Assembly: GCA_003117195.1 (NCBI GenBank)
Contig: BDSI01000092.1
Span: forward strand, 442,001 to 506,000
Origin: Eudorina sp. 2006-703-Eu-15
Taxonomy: Eukaryota; Chlorophyta; Chlorophyceae; Chlamydomonadales; Volvocaceae
DNA length: 64,000 nt
Direction: 5' to 3'
Shown: positions 1-11,075 of the stretch, in pieces
Layout: every line of letters begins with the position of its first letter
Position numbering within the stretch: the stretch's first letter is position 1
Position numbers and translations under genes: made by a program
Notes under the pieces: model-generated
What the model saw: the letters and a program-made list of their open reading frames with translations, nothing else
Databases searched by the model: none
Told to the model about the DNA's origin: nothing

Positions 1-1911
1 CCACAACAGATACACGCACTGCGACACGTGCGAACCAGAGGTTTAGCAAGTCAGATCTGCCGCGTTTGAGCAGGCGACACCGTCAGCCTCTTCGACACTC
101 CATCGCAAAGGCAACCTTACGCTGCCTGCGGTAAACGTGTGTCCACGCACACACACACACACACACACACTTCTTGTTTAACACACAAACACACATAAAG
201 TTTGGGTCGGGCGGGGCTCTTATCTAAACACACATGAAGTATATACATCTACCTCGATGCGCATGTTCCCCAGGTACCCTGCTTCCATAAAGCAAGTCCG
301 GTATTGTGGAGGTTGTGCAGCGCTCGATTGCAGAAGTGCCGCCCAGTGATCTCCCAATCGACAGTCCACCTGCCATGGACACCATTCATTGTCTCCATAA
401 GCCACTCACCCCCACCCCACCGCAGCGATTGCCGTTCGCTTTAGTTCAGCACCGGACCCCTGGCGTAACCATGACGCAAGGTCAACGGGTCGCAGCTGCT
501 GCGTGAAAGTGTGATGTGTCAGCCCTTGAAAGCTTCAAGTTCCGTTCAGTAGAGTCACTTAAGCCAGTACGGAAGTGTTCAAGACACGTCAACACGATAA
601 AACCCATCCGCGCCATTCGCAGCTATCCCCAGCGCCAGCCACCCCGCTACTCCCTTACCTCCACTGCGCCCCTAGAAACTGCAAACATACGATGAGACGC
701 TGCCGAAGTAAGGCGGTCAGGCCGCGAATGGCAGGAAACCTTCAACCGCCGTCGATATCCGGACCAGCGGCTTGTGGACATGTACTCATGCACGGCGGTG
801 AGCATATGCACATGCGCTTGGATGGGGGCTACACTGAACATGGCTCGCACATCGGCCAGGGCGGAGCGCGAATGGGGGCCCGGCAGTGGCACGCCACTAA
901 CAATCACGCACGCGCAGATCAGCGGGCCTCCCTCCGCTGGAGCAAGCGCCACCGCTGCAGACGCTGATATCTTAGCGGCCCAGGACCGCAGCAAGACAGC
1001 AGCACCGCCGCCCTCCCCATTCCATGACCTACATGACCAAGATTAAGCCCCCTTGTGTTGCCTGCCTTCTCGCAGCCAGATGAAACAAAGCCATGCCGCC
1101 ACGAACTTACGCAGGTTCACGACAATTGGACATGCTGGCTCCAAAAGCTTGGCGCGATGCAAGACAAGGAGATGACACGGAGAAAGGTATGCACCAAAAG
1201 TGCGGCAGCGGCGCGCCGATGCGTGGCTCACCCTGCGGCTGCTGCGGGAGCCGTGCCGAAGCATACGATGTGATGGGCCGCCTGCGAATGGCTTGACAGC
1301 CCCAACGTGCCTGGCACACACACATACACACACGGCTCAGCTTTTCTCCTTGATAACACACACACTCTCTCCCCATCTCATCCCCTTTCTCTTCCCCCCA
1401 CTCCCTCTGCAAACACCCCAAATCTTCTCCGGGGCCTGCTGTTGAACGGTCCTTCAAGGGTTGCGTCGTCTATCTGGTCTTTCGACATCGCTGATCCGCA
1501 AGGCGCGACCCTGAGCTCGCTAACGAGCATGCTGGCCGCCGGCCGCGCGGCTGTCTCCACCGCGGGCTGTGCCCTCCTGTCGGTAACACGTATTGAAGGC
1601 TTGCAATCTCCTCCGAATCCCGTCCCTATGGACCCCTGCACACCTCGCCCATGTACAGGTGCGGCCCTGTCTTCCACCTCCGCCGGATGCCGCCGTTCGC
1701 TGCCCTGCCCTGCTTGACATGCACACCAGAAACGAACCCCCAAGCAAAACAAATGCTCCCGCCTCGCCGTTCATGCGGCCCGCACCGCACACACGGCGTG
1801 GTGTCTGTTGCCCCCTGAGGCATCTCGCACGAACCTTTACCCTGCCTGCTGCCGCTGCTGCTTTGCTTTTGCGCCGCACCGCAATGCACGTGCGGCGCTC
1901 CTCGGGGGGCC
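1..1911. other. Left edge, no recognised gene
   Basis: I see no supportable gene here. The right part probably carries the 3' UTR of the minus-strand glycosyltransferase that ends at 1912. On the minus strand, roughly 260-385 is exon-like: it is bordered by CAG before GTGGAC and GAG before GTAGAT. Its translation matches no family I know. It could be an internal exon of a gene running off the left edge. CA-rich tracts lie near 148-170 and 1310-1370. The other open frames overlap on both strands and look like GC-driven shadows. Confidence 0.4.
148..170. repeat. (CA)n microsatellite
   Basis: An uninterrupted CA dinucleotide run of about eleven units in gene-less DNA, followed by further CA-rich sequence to about 200. 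Confidence 0.9.
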
Positions 1912-4900
1912 TCACAATCGCGCCTTCTGTGTGAACTCCGCCCTCTTGTCCTCCGGCACCGCCTGGTTCTGCGCCAGCAGCCCCGTCTTCTTCTGGAACA
2001 CGGCCATGATGGTGGGGTTGGTGAGCCACGAGCAAGAGTCGCCCAGCCGCATCATGTCCCTCTCCTCCGGAATGTACACATTCCACTCCAACACGTACTG
2101 GCACAATGACCTGTACGGCGAAAGCAACGGCAAAGGTCAGAGCAAAGGCAGCGTCGCCCTGCCAGGCGCACATGACCAACAACAACTCAATCACACGCTG
2201 GCAAGGCAATGGTTTCGAAGGACGCAGCTGGCGGCGACGGCTTCGGCACGTGCAGCCACGCGTGATGGGCGCTGACAACGCAGCTGCATTCAGCTTCGGT
2301 TGGCATCGCGGCGGCGCGCACTCACTTGAGGAAGCCCTGCTCGCAGACCGAGTAGAAGTCGCACTTGCCAGTCTCCAGGTAGCTCAGGTACTCGTGCGGC
2401 TTAGGGCCATGGTAGTGCACCAAAAAGGAATTGGGGTCAAAGTCGTTGTAGGGCTTGGTGTTGAAGGCCTGGTTGAGCATCTGGCTTCGCAGGTCGTGCT
2501 CGTAGAACTGCGAGGGGCAAGGGGTACACCCAGGCGAAGGAAAAACGTCGTGCTTCCAGGTGACGGATCAACCATATAATACATAGGGCAGCAAACGTTC
2601 CCAGAGGACAGCAATGACGACGAGGACGACGACGTCGCGAATGCCGGGCCTGTTCGGCGCTGGTGGAGACGCCAGAAGCGGAGAACCAAAAAATCAGCCG
2701 AAGCCAAGGTTTGATGCAGTATGACCACCAGCACAGCGTCCTCAGGGCTGAAACATCAGTGCGACCGCGTATGGAAGTCGATGAATTGTTGTTTATTTGT
2801 TGGCCTCTGCTCACCTTGTTGATGATACCTTGGTCAGCCGGCCCGTAGTTGGGGTAGTAGAGCCCGTCGTCGTTGTCGAGCATCATCGCCAAGAAGGCCT
2901 TGTAGTTACGGCGCATGGTGGGCAGGTTGGCCATAATGACGCCGGCGTTGTAGGGGAACATCTTGTAGAACTCGTACGACATCGACACGGAGCGCGGCAG
3001 CGGCAGGCCTGCCAGTCCAGGAGGGGGGACGCGGTCGGGGTGGACGCCGCATTTCATTCAGGTTGGGCACCCGAACGAGCCGCGAGGAGTGCACGTCATG
3101 TAGGAAGAGCAAACACACATGGCCAGCATGATTCACTCGACCAAATGTGCGTTCGTCGGTTATCAAGGCAGCGTGCTCACCAAAGTCGTCCAGGTGGACG
3201 GGCCTCCTGAAGTACACGTCCGCATCCGTGTACAGCACGTATGTGTACTGGTCCAGGATGGGCACCACGGGCAGATCCACTCGCTGAAAGGTGGACACCA
3301 ACATGTCCGGGTTCTTGTACAGGTGGGAGTGCTGCACGTTGTCCTGTGGGGCAGCAAGAACGTTGCGCGGCGCGGGAAGGCGGCTTTAACCGGTCGGCAA
3401 AAACCCTTATTCCACTCCACGTGCGTCACCGTGGCCTGACGATTCCTGTAGTAAGCACCCCTTCACATGCATAGCACGCATTGACGGCGCCTTGGCCAAC
3501 CATCCAAGAACCCCCCGGCCCTCCCGCCGCCACCTCGCAGCCCCCTCACCTTCATGCGCGCCTGGGCCTTTTTGAGCAGCTCCTCGCGCCAGCTGGGCAC
3601 GTGGCGGATGATGGTCACGTTGTTGTCAACCAGCCAGCGGCCGATGGCCGATGAGGTGTTGCCGTCAAAGATGCAGTACGGCTTCAGCGTGTTGAAGTGC
3701 AGCGCGGACCTGTCCGTCCCGATGAGACGTCCGGGGGGAGGAAGCGCGGTGGGGGGGGGCAAGGAGTCCGTGATAGGCAATGGGGACGGACATATGGACA
3801 TCTGCTGCCGAAATGTGGTTGGTTTCAGTTTTAAAACCAAGGACATGTTCCTCCCTGTCGTGGTAAACTTCAGCACTCATCGTACAAGTCAGTCGATGAC
3901 ACAAGGCATGCCACCTGGGCTGGCTGGTCATGAGGATGCTGCGTGCCAATGAGCCCTATACTGAGCCCTGTACTGAGCGCTGCAGGACTCCGGTGTACGG
4001 CCCCCGCCTCTGCGCAAGCGGGAGTAGACCCACCTGACCGCCGCCTTGAGCATGTAGTCGTACTTGAGGCTCCAGCTGTTGTACGTGAACACCCAGGGGA
4101 GTTTGTGCACTGGCAGGTACGGCGCCACCGGCAGATTGCCGCCGTTGTAGTAGGCGGCCCATTGCCCGCGATGACGTCGCTCCAGGAGGGCCAGCGCCGC
4201 AAAGGTGGAGACGCTGTTGCCGATGAACCTGTTGCGGCAACAGGGCGCAGGTAGCGGTAGCGGATGCATGAATGGCGTCCAAGCTTACAGTGATGCAGTC
4301 CTTACATTCCATAGGACCGGGCCTTAATCGGCCACCCACCCAGTAACCTGAAGCTGTGTGCGGAGAGCCGGCTTCGTGGACGCCGATGACCCGTGGGGGC
4401 CTACTGGGTCACCCCATGCATTCACAATCCCTTCAAACACCATGCCGCGGGGTCTCTCTGCTCTGCTCTGCTCAACACACCTGTACGCTCCGAAGCCCAC
4501 GTAGTACTCGACCATGGCCCTGATCTCCCGGTCCTCGTTCTTCATGGCCTCCGGAAACACGTCATTGCTGGTGACGACTCGGTACCCGGCGTCCAGCAGC
4601 CGACCCATGACCTGAGGCCGCCCCGGGGTGCGGTCCCACCGCGGCCGCACGTGGTGCCGGTGTCACATCGGGGTACTTATCAGCGCTGGCCGGTAACCAT
4701 CCCCGGCGTCAACCCATGGGCCCAACACCGATGTACCGCCCCCTGAACGGCTCCGAACCCACACCCGTCGGTCCCCTCTGCTGCTCCAGGCCGTTACCTC
4801 CAGCCTCCTGCACGTACACCCCGGCAAGGGTGGGCTCCGGCACGTTCCCCGCTGAAACCCATGCGCACTGCACTGCCTCAAAGCGGCCGGCTCCAACGCG

Positions 4901-7900
4901 CGTCATTGCCTGCCTGCCCCACAGGCGGGTTGCCGCTCACCTCATCTCACCTGTGTAGATAACGCGCCGGGCCGCAGCTTGCCAGACCCCCGTACGAGCC
5001 CCAGCACCCCGTACCCACAGGAGAAGGGTCCTACAGCCCGAGACCCCTCCCGCAGCCCCACCCACCTTCTTGGCTCGCTCCGGCTCCACATCGTTCCAGT
5101 AGGAGGCCACGTACAGCGGTATGTCCGTTGAAAAGCCAAACAACCGCAGCTGCACGTCTATCGTCTCCGTGTTGTTGTAGCAGTTGTCACGGACCACGCC
5201 ATCGGGGATGGAGGACCAGCGCCTGTGGGCGGTATCAGACGGGATCCGTGTGAAGTAGCGGCTTTCGCGCGAGCTGTTCGGCCAGGACGCAACACCGTCA
5301 CGATGTTGCCACATAGCGCCACATGCGCGGGCCGCGGCATGCGACCGCATCCCGATACCAGTTGGCTAGGGGTGCTTATCGGAGGGGCAGAACTGCGGCT
5401 CCGTATGTCGCCTCAGGTCCGCGCGACCGGATGTCTTAGGCTAGGGCGCATGACAGATTCCATCGGCGGCGCTATCGCTCCGTCCGAAAGTCCCCTGCAC
5501 ACGTGGCGTGCGGCCATCGAGGGTTCCGAGGCAAACATCCGCCACCGACGCTGTTGCGGTTGTCACAGGCGGACAAGATGGGCCTCCGGCGCGGTAGTGA
5601 CGTGACCCAGCCCTGCCCTGCCCTGCCCCACCCTACCCTGGGCAGGTCGGGACAGGCCGTGCCAAACCGCAGACTCGCACACTCCTGCAGCTGGTGCGAT
5701 TCCGTTTGACCGCTGGAAGCGAAATGCCCCGGCCGACCCATACAGCACCACAATCGCCCAGGGGACCGAGGAGTCACGCCGAAGCCCGTCCAGGCCCCGA
5801 AGCCGCCTGACAGCAACACTTACTTGCAGTGCTCAACCCAGTCGTTCTCCATGCGCAGATGCAGGAAGTTGTACTTGGCGGCCGCCTTGCCGTTGACCGC
5901 CCCCAGGTGTTTGATGGCGCGCATCATGCTGGCAACGTACGAGTACGGCTGCGGGCCAAGGACATGTGTGGGCGTAAACACAAAAGGTTGCATCGGGTCC
6001 TGGCGCCATACCCCAGCTCAAAGCCTGACCCTCGAAGGCAGACCGCGGCGGCGCTGACTCATTGACGATCCGCGCGCCCGCAGTGCTGGACGGCAGCTTA
6101 AGGGGTTTGGGGGTTTGGAACTTGCAAGGAAGCTTCTTCCGGGGTTAAGTTGATGCCCCGCCGCCATCCCGTCAGCGTGTCGCGAAGTTACCTTTCGCCA
6201 ACCGACACAATCGCGGATCCCCACTTTGACTGAGACCCACGTGGCTGGCGGGCCGTTGAACGGGCTGGGTAGTGGCCACTGGCCTCCACCGGGGCGGCTC
6301 AACGGCCCACCAAGTTTATTCATCCGTATGAGGGGGTGAGGGCTAGCCGAGGGCCATCGGGTGTGGACATCCGTACCACCTTTAATTGATACATGGTTGC
6401 TGCTCCGAACAGCCCCCAGGACAGCCCTGGACCATGTCAGGGTTCAGCCTGCCACGGAAGCCTTGTACGCATTTGGGCAAACAGGAAGCAGCCCCCCAAG
6501 TCCGTGGTTGGCCTGCGGTAACACCGGCTGTCCGCCGGCCCAAAAGCGCTTCCGCAGCTATCCTTTGGATCTGGCCGCTAGTGCACGGCCGCACGACATC
6601 TCTTGCCCCGCACCCAGCGCCAACCTCGCTCGGTATCCGTCTCCCTGATTTCGCACCCACCCCTCCAGACAGACCCACACGTGGCCACACCCAGAATTTT
6701 GCTGCTCATCTCGTCCGGGCACCTGCCCAGCCTAAACCCCGATCCCCACAAGTCTATTACAACATGAGCCCTTCCTTCCCCTCTTCTCCCCGGTTGCCTC
6801 TCGCAGTCTCGGTGCCCAACCCGTAGAGCAGCCACCCACCATCGCCGCCGGGCGCATCGCGTCCAGCACTGCCCAGATGACAGGCTCATCCTCCTTCGGA
6901 ATCATCTCCCCCGGTGTCATCTTGAAGAGCGGGCAGTCGATTGAGAGGTGCTGCAAGTGGCCGTACGTGGACGCCAGCGCACCCGACACATTGGACCCGA
7001 GCGAGGAGAGCGCCACCTCCGTGTACGCACTGGCCCGGGGCGCCTCTGCAGCAACGACGAGCAACCGGGAGCAGGCGGCAGTTCTGATGCGCCCCGGATG
7101 AGCATCCGCGACGAAGGTGGGCAAGCAACGGAACTCGGGGCGAGCGGTGCAGGCCCGTCCCAGGCGCCCGAGGCGCAGGGGCACGATCAGCGAATGAGGG
7201 CGGACGGCAGATCGGGCGGGAGCCCTGCTGTGCTGTGCTAGCTTCACCAGTACCGGCCCAGGGAACTCGGAGGGCCTGAAGAAAGCCGCACAAACGCACA
7301 CCGCATGCCACTTCCACCGTTGCACAGCCGGCCAACGCGTCTGCTGCCGTACCGACCCAGATCGTTGAACACGATATGTGGCGGGCTGGCGGCTGCTGGT
7401 CAACACCGCACGAACCGCAATCAAGATCACACAGAATAAAAGCCCCAATGGACGCAGTCATTTGGCTGACGGTTGGCCTTGGTAGATCGCGCGGTCATCT
7501 CACCAAGCCTCGACCTGGCGGGGTCGGTGCAACTCACCATGAGGTTCCAGCATACGGATACCCGCGCTGGCGAGCATGTACAGAAAGTACGTCAAGTCGT
7601 ACACCTCCTCGAACGGCACCTTGTTGGCACCATGCGCAGTGACGGTGGCGTCCGTGCGCTGGATGCCGTCGCGCATCAGAACCGGCAGCACGGGAGTGCG
7701 GCCCAGCCGCTGCGCCAGAAGCACGCCGTAAACGACCGAGAGACGCTGGTTCGCAAAACCGTTGCAGATTTTGAAGCGCAGCGTCTGCTGCTTGGCCGGA
7801 AGCTTCTTCACGACCTGTACCAGGTCGTCGCGCGACGGAGAAAAGCGCTTTTTAAGGAGGGACTCCATGCCCTCCTTCAGCTCGTTGACCTCCTTGCTAA

Positions 7901-8267
7901 CGAACGCCGCGAGGCCCGGCCCGGTCTTCCGGGGCCCGGCCTCCAAGCCCTTCCGCCGCAGACCGCTTGAGACCTCCGCCGAGTCACTGTTGCCACCCCA
8001 CCGGTCGTTGCCGGTCAACTGCACAGTGTGCTGATGCTGTGACCCGCTGTGTGCTCCCCCGCGCGGCCATGTCAGGTACAACAACGCCAAAAGAATAGCG
8101 CCGACGGCCAGGTGGACCCTGTAGGCATGAAGCTGATTGATGATAGCCCGCACATTTGACTGGTTGCAACGCGACGGTGAAGCTGAGCGGGACCTCTCCC
8201 GAAAGGAAGTTGGTCTGGTCGGTCGCGCTTCCCTGCCCACGCGGGACCCAACACGCATGCGGCCCAT
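1912..8267 (-). CDS. O-fucosyltransferase-like / GT8-like two-domain glycosyltransferase
   Basis: Eleven exons (8267-7538, 7045-6840, 5948-5824, 5222-5066, 4611-4481, 4228-4034, 3709-3550, 3343-3181, 3008-2815, 2507-2326, 2110-1912) join in phase to 813 residues with GT..AG introns. Residues 1-45 are basic, followed by one hydrophobic segment (VHLAVGAILLALLYLTW): a type II Golgi/ER anchor. The first half has O-FucT-like signatures: RFKICNGFANQRLSVVYG, the basic HLR motif in FLHLRMENDW, and FIGNSVSTFAALALLER near its end. The second half resembles a GT8-like GT-A domain, with RVDLPVV before YVLYTDADVYF (a DxD metal site) and the acceptor-side motif FLVHYHGPKPHEYL. Known of the families: lumenal sugar transfer from GDP-fucose and from a nucleotide sugar. 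The actual donors, acceptors and activity of each half are not shown by the sequence. Start: first ATG at 8267; the reading frame opens slightly upstream without another ATG. Confidence 0.85.
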
Positions 8268-9427
8268 CGCCGCGACCTTCAATGTCTAACGCCTTAAGGC
8301 CTACCACGCGCACGCTTGCCGGTAAGGAAGCGTGCGCGGGTGAATTATGCCAAATGGAAGGAGCGCACAGAACTGGGGATTCTCTTGTGGGTCAGTTTTG
8401 AGGGCAGTAATACTTGATAAAACAGCACACAAACCAGGCAGACAAGTTATTGGTGCCGACGGAGTTAAGCTGATTTGATGCTTCTTCTATAAGGTTAAGC
8501 CTAATAGTACTGAGTAACCTATGCCTTCAAGCATCATGGAGCATAACTCAAGTCAGATAATGCTTCAAAACGTGCAGCAGTCTGACAACAGGTCATGGAG
8601 GCATACTGCAGTGCTGCCGTATCAATACAGCGAAGTTTGCCGCCTAGATGCAAACTGCGTTTGAGAAACTCATCGAATGAGTTCATGATATCATATTACA
8701 ACCAAACTATGCACATCCGTTTGTTGCGGTAAACATGTGTCATAACGAGGCGAACAGTGAGCCCGTGCAGTCGTCGAATCCTCAAAGGGCTGCATGCAAT
8801 TCCGGCTAATGTAAGGCAAGGACCCAAAGTGCACAAGTACTGAGTGACATGGCTAATTCTGGTTTTTATTGAGTTCCGTCGCTTATGTGACGAAATCAAT
8901 CAACGTCCTGGGAAGTGCAGAAACAAGTCGCTGGCATCCAGATGTACATAACGAGCAGGTGCGCAACGTCTGTCAATGCGCCGCGGAAGCTGCAGCGGAC
9001 GTGCCCTGCGCTTGTTGCCACGAACCAGGGGTCGGTGCGACTGGAAATGTTGAGAGGGTCTATGACTGTCTTGTTCCTTTGCATCATAATCATGATAATT
9101 GCAAAGCAATAATATGCCTCAAGAGCGCCCCCTTGCGCAGGTTTGAAGTTAGAGGAGTGTTATGGTGTTGCAAAGCGTTATATTATTACGTGGTAGCTGA
9201 CGAGGAATTTACTTCTATGCTCTTATGATGATTACATCTTGGGTGTGTGCAAGAGGAATGCGGTGTGTGTCGTTATTGTCGTCATGGGTTGCAGGTTCCG
9301 GCAGACCTTACGTACCGGGATCAAGGCCAGCCAAACAGTCCACACCATACAGAAGGAGCTGTATTAGGGCCGCGTTACATTTGTTTTTGGATCAGCTTTC
9401 TTCTGCAGCAGACCGGGGCCGGAAAGA
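8268..9427. other. Divergent intergenic region
   Basis: This lies between the 5' end of the minus-strand glycosyltransferase and the 5' end of the plus-strand IF1-like gene, so it must carry both promoters. It is less GC-rich than the flanking exons. I see no recognisable coding sequence, RNA gene or repeat array. Confidence 0.5.
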
Positions 9428-10045
9428 ATGCTTCGCTGTGTCGCTCAGAATGTTAGCCGGCTAGCTGTGCGGCCTCCGGCACTTGCGCGTGGCATGGCGC
9501 TTGAAGGCACCAAGTTTGCTGAGGGCGAGAAGGCTATCGAGGACCTCTACTTCACGAAGGAGGACCAGCGCCTTATGTCAAAACTGCTCCTGAAGGTAAC
9601 GTGGAGGGTCGCAACCAACCGTTCATATTATGCAGCTTGATGTGATTAGTTGTTTGGCGTGGGTATGGCGTGGGCCTGTAGGTCCCGGGCGGCCAATGTA
9701 ATCGATCATGTCGGTGTTCTGAAGCCGCGTGCCCTTGGTTCCGTCAGGGCGGGTCATACAATGGACTTGGAACCGTGGGCATTTGAGTATGATACTGCAT
9801 TGCTTGGTCCTAGGCGCAAGCTTGCGGAAATGCGCAGTCTGGTGCCGGCAAAGGCCTTCATCGCCCCACTGTATGCTGGATGCATGTAGATTAAGGAGCA
9901 GTCGGACATCGCGGACAAGCACGCCGCGGAGGGCGTGAAGGCCGCTGAGACGTCGGCGTTGAAGCAGCTGCTGGCGCAGTCGAAGGTGGAGTTGCCGAAG
10001 GAGGTCATCGAAAAGCTGATTAAGTGGAAGCATACCCACTACTGA
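9428..10045 (+). CDS. IF1-like small mitochondrial protein
   Basis: Two exons (9428-9595 and 9890-10045) with a GTAACG..TAG intron in phase 0 encode 107 residues. The N terminus (MLRCVAQNVSRLAVRPPALA) is basic, hydroxylated and free of acid, like a mitochondrial presequence. The mature part starts near FAEGEKAIEDLYFTKED and is mostly helical and charged. This matches the pattern of the inhibitory segment of the F1-ATPase inhibitor IF1 (E-x-A-x-E-x-x-Y/F then a charged helix). The last third (about KQLLAQSKVELPKEVIEKL) is not part of classical IF1 and may be algal-specific. IF1 assignment is an inference from this short pattern; another small subunit or assembly factor of the mitochondrial ATP synthase is possible. 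Confidence 0.6.
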
Positions 10046-11075
10046 AAGTCGAGCTTGGGGGCTTGACGCTAGTGGAAAGGGTATGGAGAACGCCCAGGGG
10101 GACTAGCACGGTTTTCTTCATGTCGTGATGGCTGGAGATACGGGAGGGCGCACCGTCGTGAGCGTTGGTTAGGGCGTCGAGGGAATGTGTCATTTACGTT
10201 GTTGCAGTTGTGCTGTCGATTCCGCTGTCGATCCCGCTGGGACACAGCTTCTTTGCGCGCATGCCAAGGACGGCGCCGGACGCCTTGTAACGGCCGTATG
10301 TGCGGATGGACAGGATTCGAAACTTGGCCCTGGCCTTTGCACTGGTACTCGTTCTGGTGGAGTTCACTGGCAGCGACGTGGCGCCCTGGGGCGCGAACGG
10401 CACCGGTCGTATTCGCATGCATGACCAACGGAATCAGCGGGGAGACCGACACGTGGGTCGACATGGCTTCACCCACCTGCCACATCACAGACGCCAAAAT
10501 TCTGGACACCCACCCGACAACGTTGCAGCGCGCGGCAGTCGACAAACCTCATCCTGCCATTCCATTTTTCCATGTGCGGAACTGCATCCGGAAGGACTGG
10601 GAGGACAGGTGCAGGAATGGATAATGAAGCCCCTCAAGTCGGGATATCATCCCCGCAAGCCTGGCGAGCTGAACCAGTCATAGCTAGAGTAACACCAGTG
10701 CTGCATCATCAAGTGGTCCGGGGCACCCCTGCAGCCGTCCACCACCTGCCCATGCTTCACTTCTCGGCTCTTGGCCATGCCAACAAGGCATTCATACCAT
10801 GGCGCGGTGGTTGCGGGCCGGGCGCACCTGCCCGCTGCCAAACACGAGAGCAGGGAATCGAAGCGAACCGTCAGGCCAGGTGGGAGCCAGGCTGCATCGG
10901 GCCGACCCGAGGCCCAGCCCCTCCTCCCCAGCTCGAGACCCTCGCAAATCCGCACCTGCGGGACGCAACGTAGGCGCACCCGCACCCAAAAGGCATCTCT
11001 GACCGTCCTGAGCCGCAGCCCATCAGGGTCAGCACGGACAACCACCGCACCTCCGCACGCCAAGCGCCGCCCGGT
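10046..11075. other. Convergent 3' intergenic region
   Basis: This lies between the stop of the IF1-like gene (+) and the stop of the P4H-GT60 gene (-), so it should hold two 3' UTRs. Overlapping open frames on both strands show no recognisable domain. Confidence 0.5.
10286..10290 (+). terminator. TGTAA poly(A) signal of IF1-like gene
   Basis: TGTAA, the poly(A) signal used by volvocine algae, lies about 240 bases after the stop codon of the plus-strand IF1-like gene. Confidence 0.5.
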
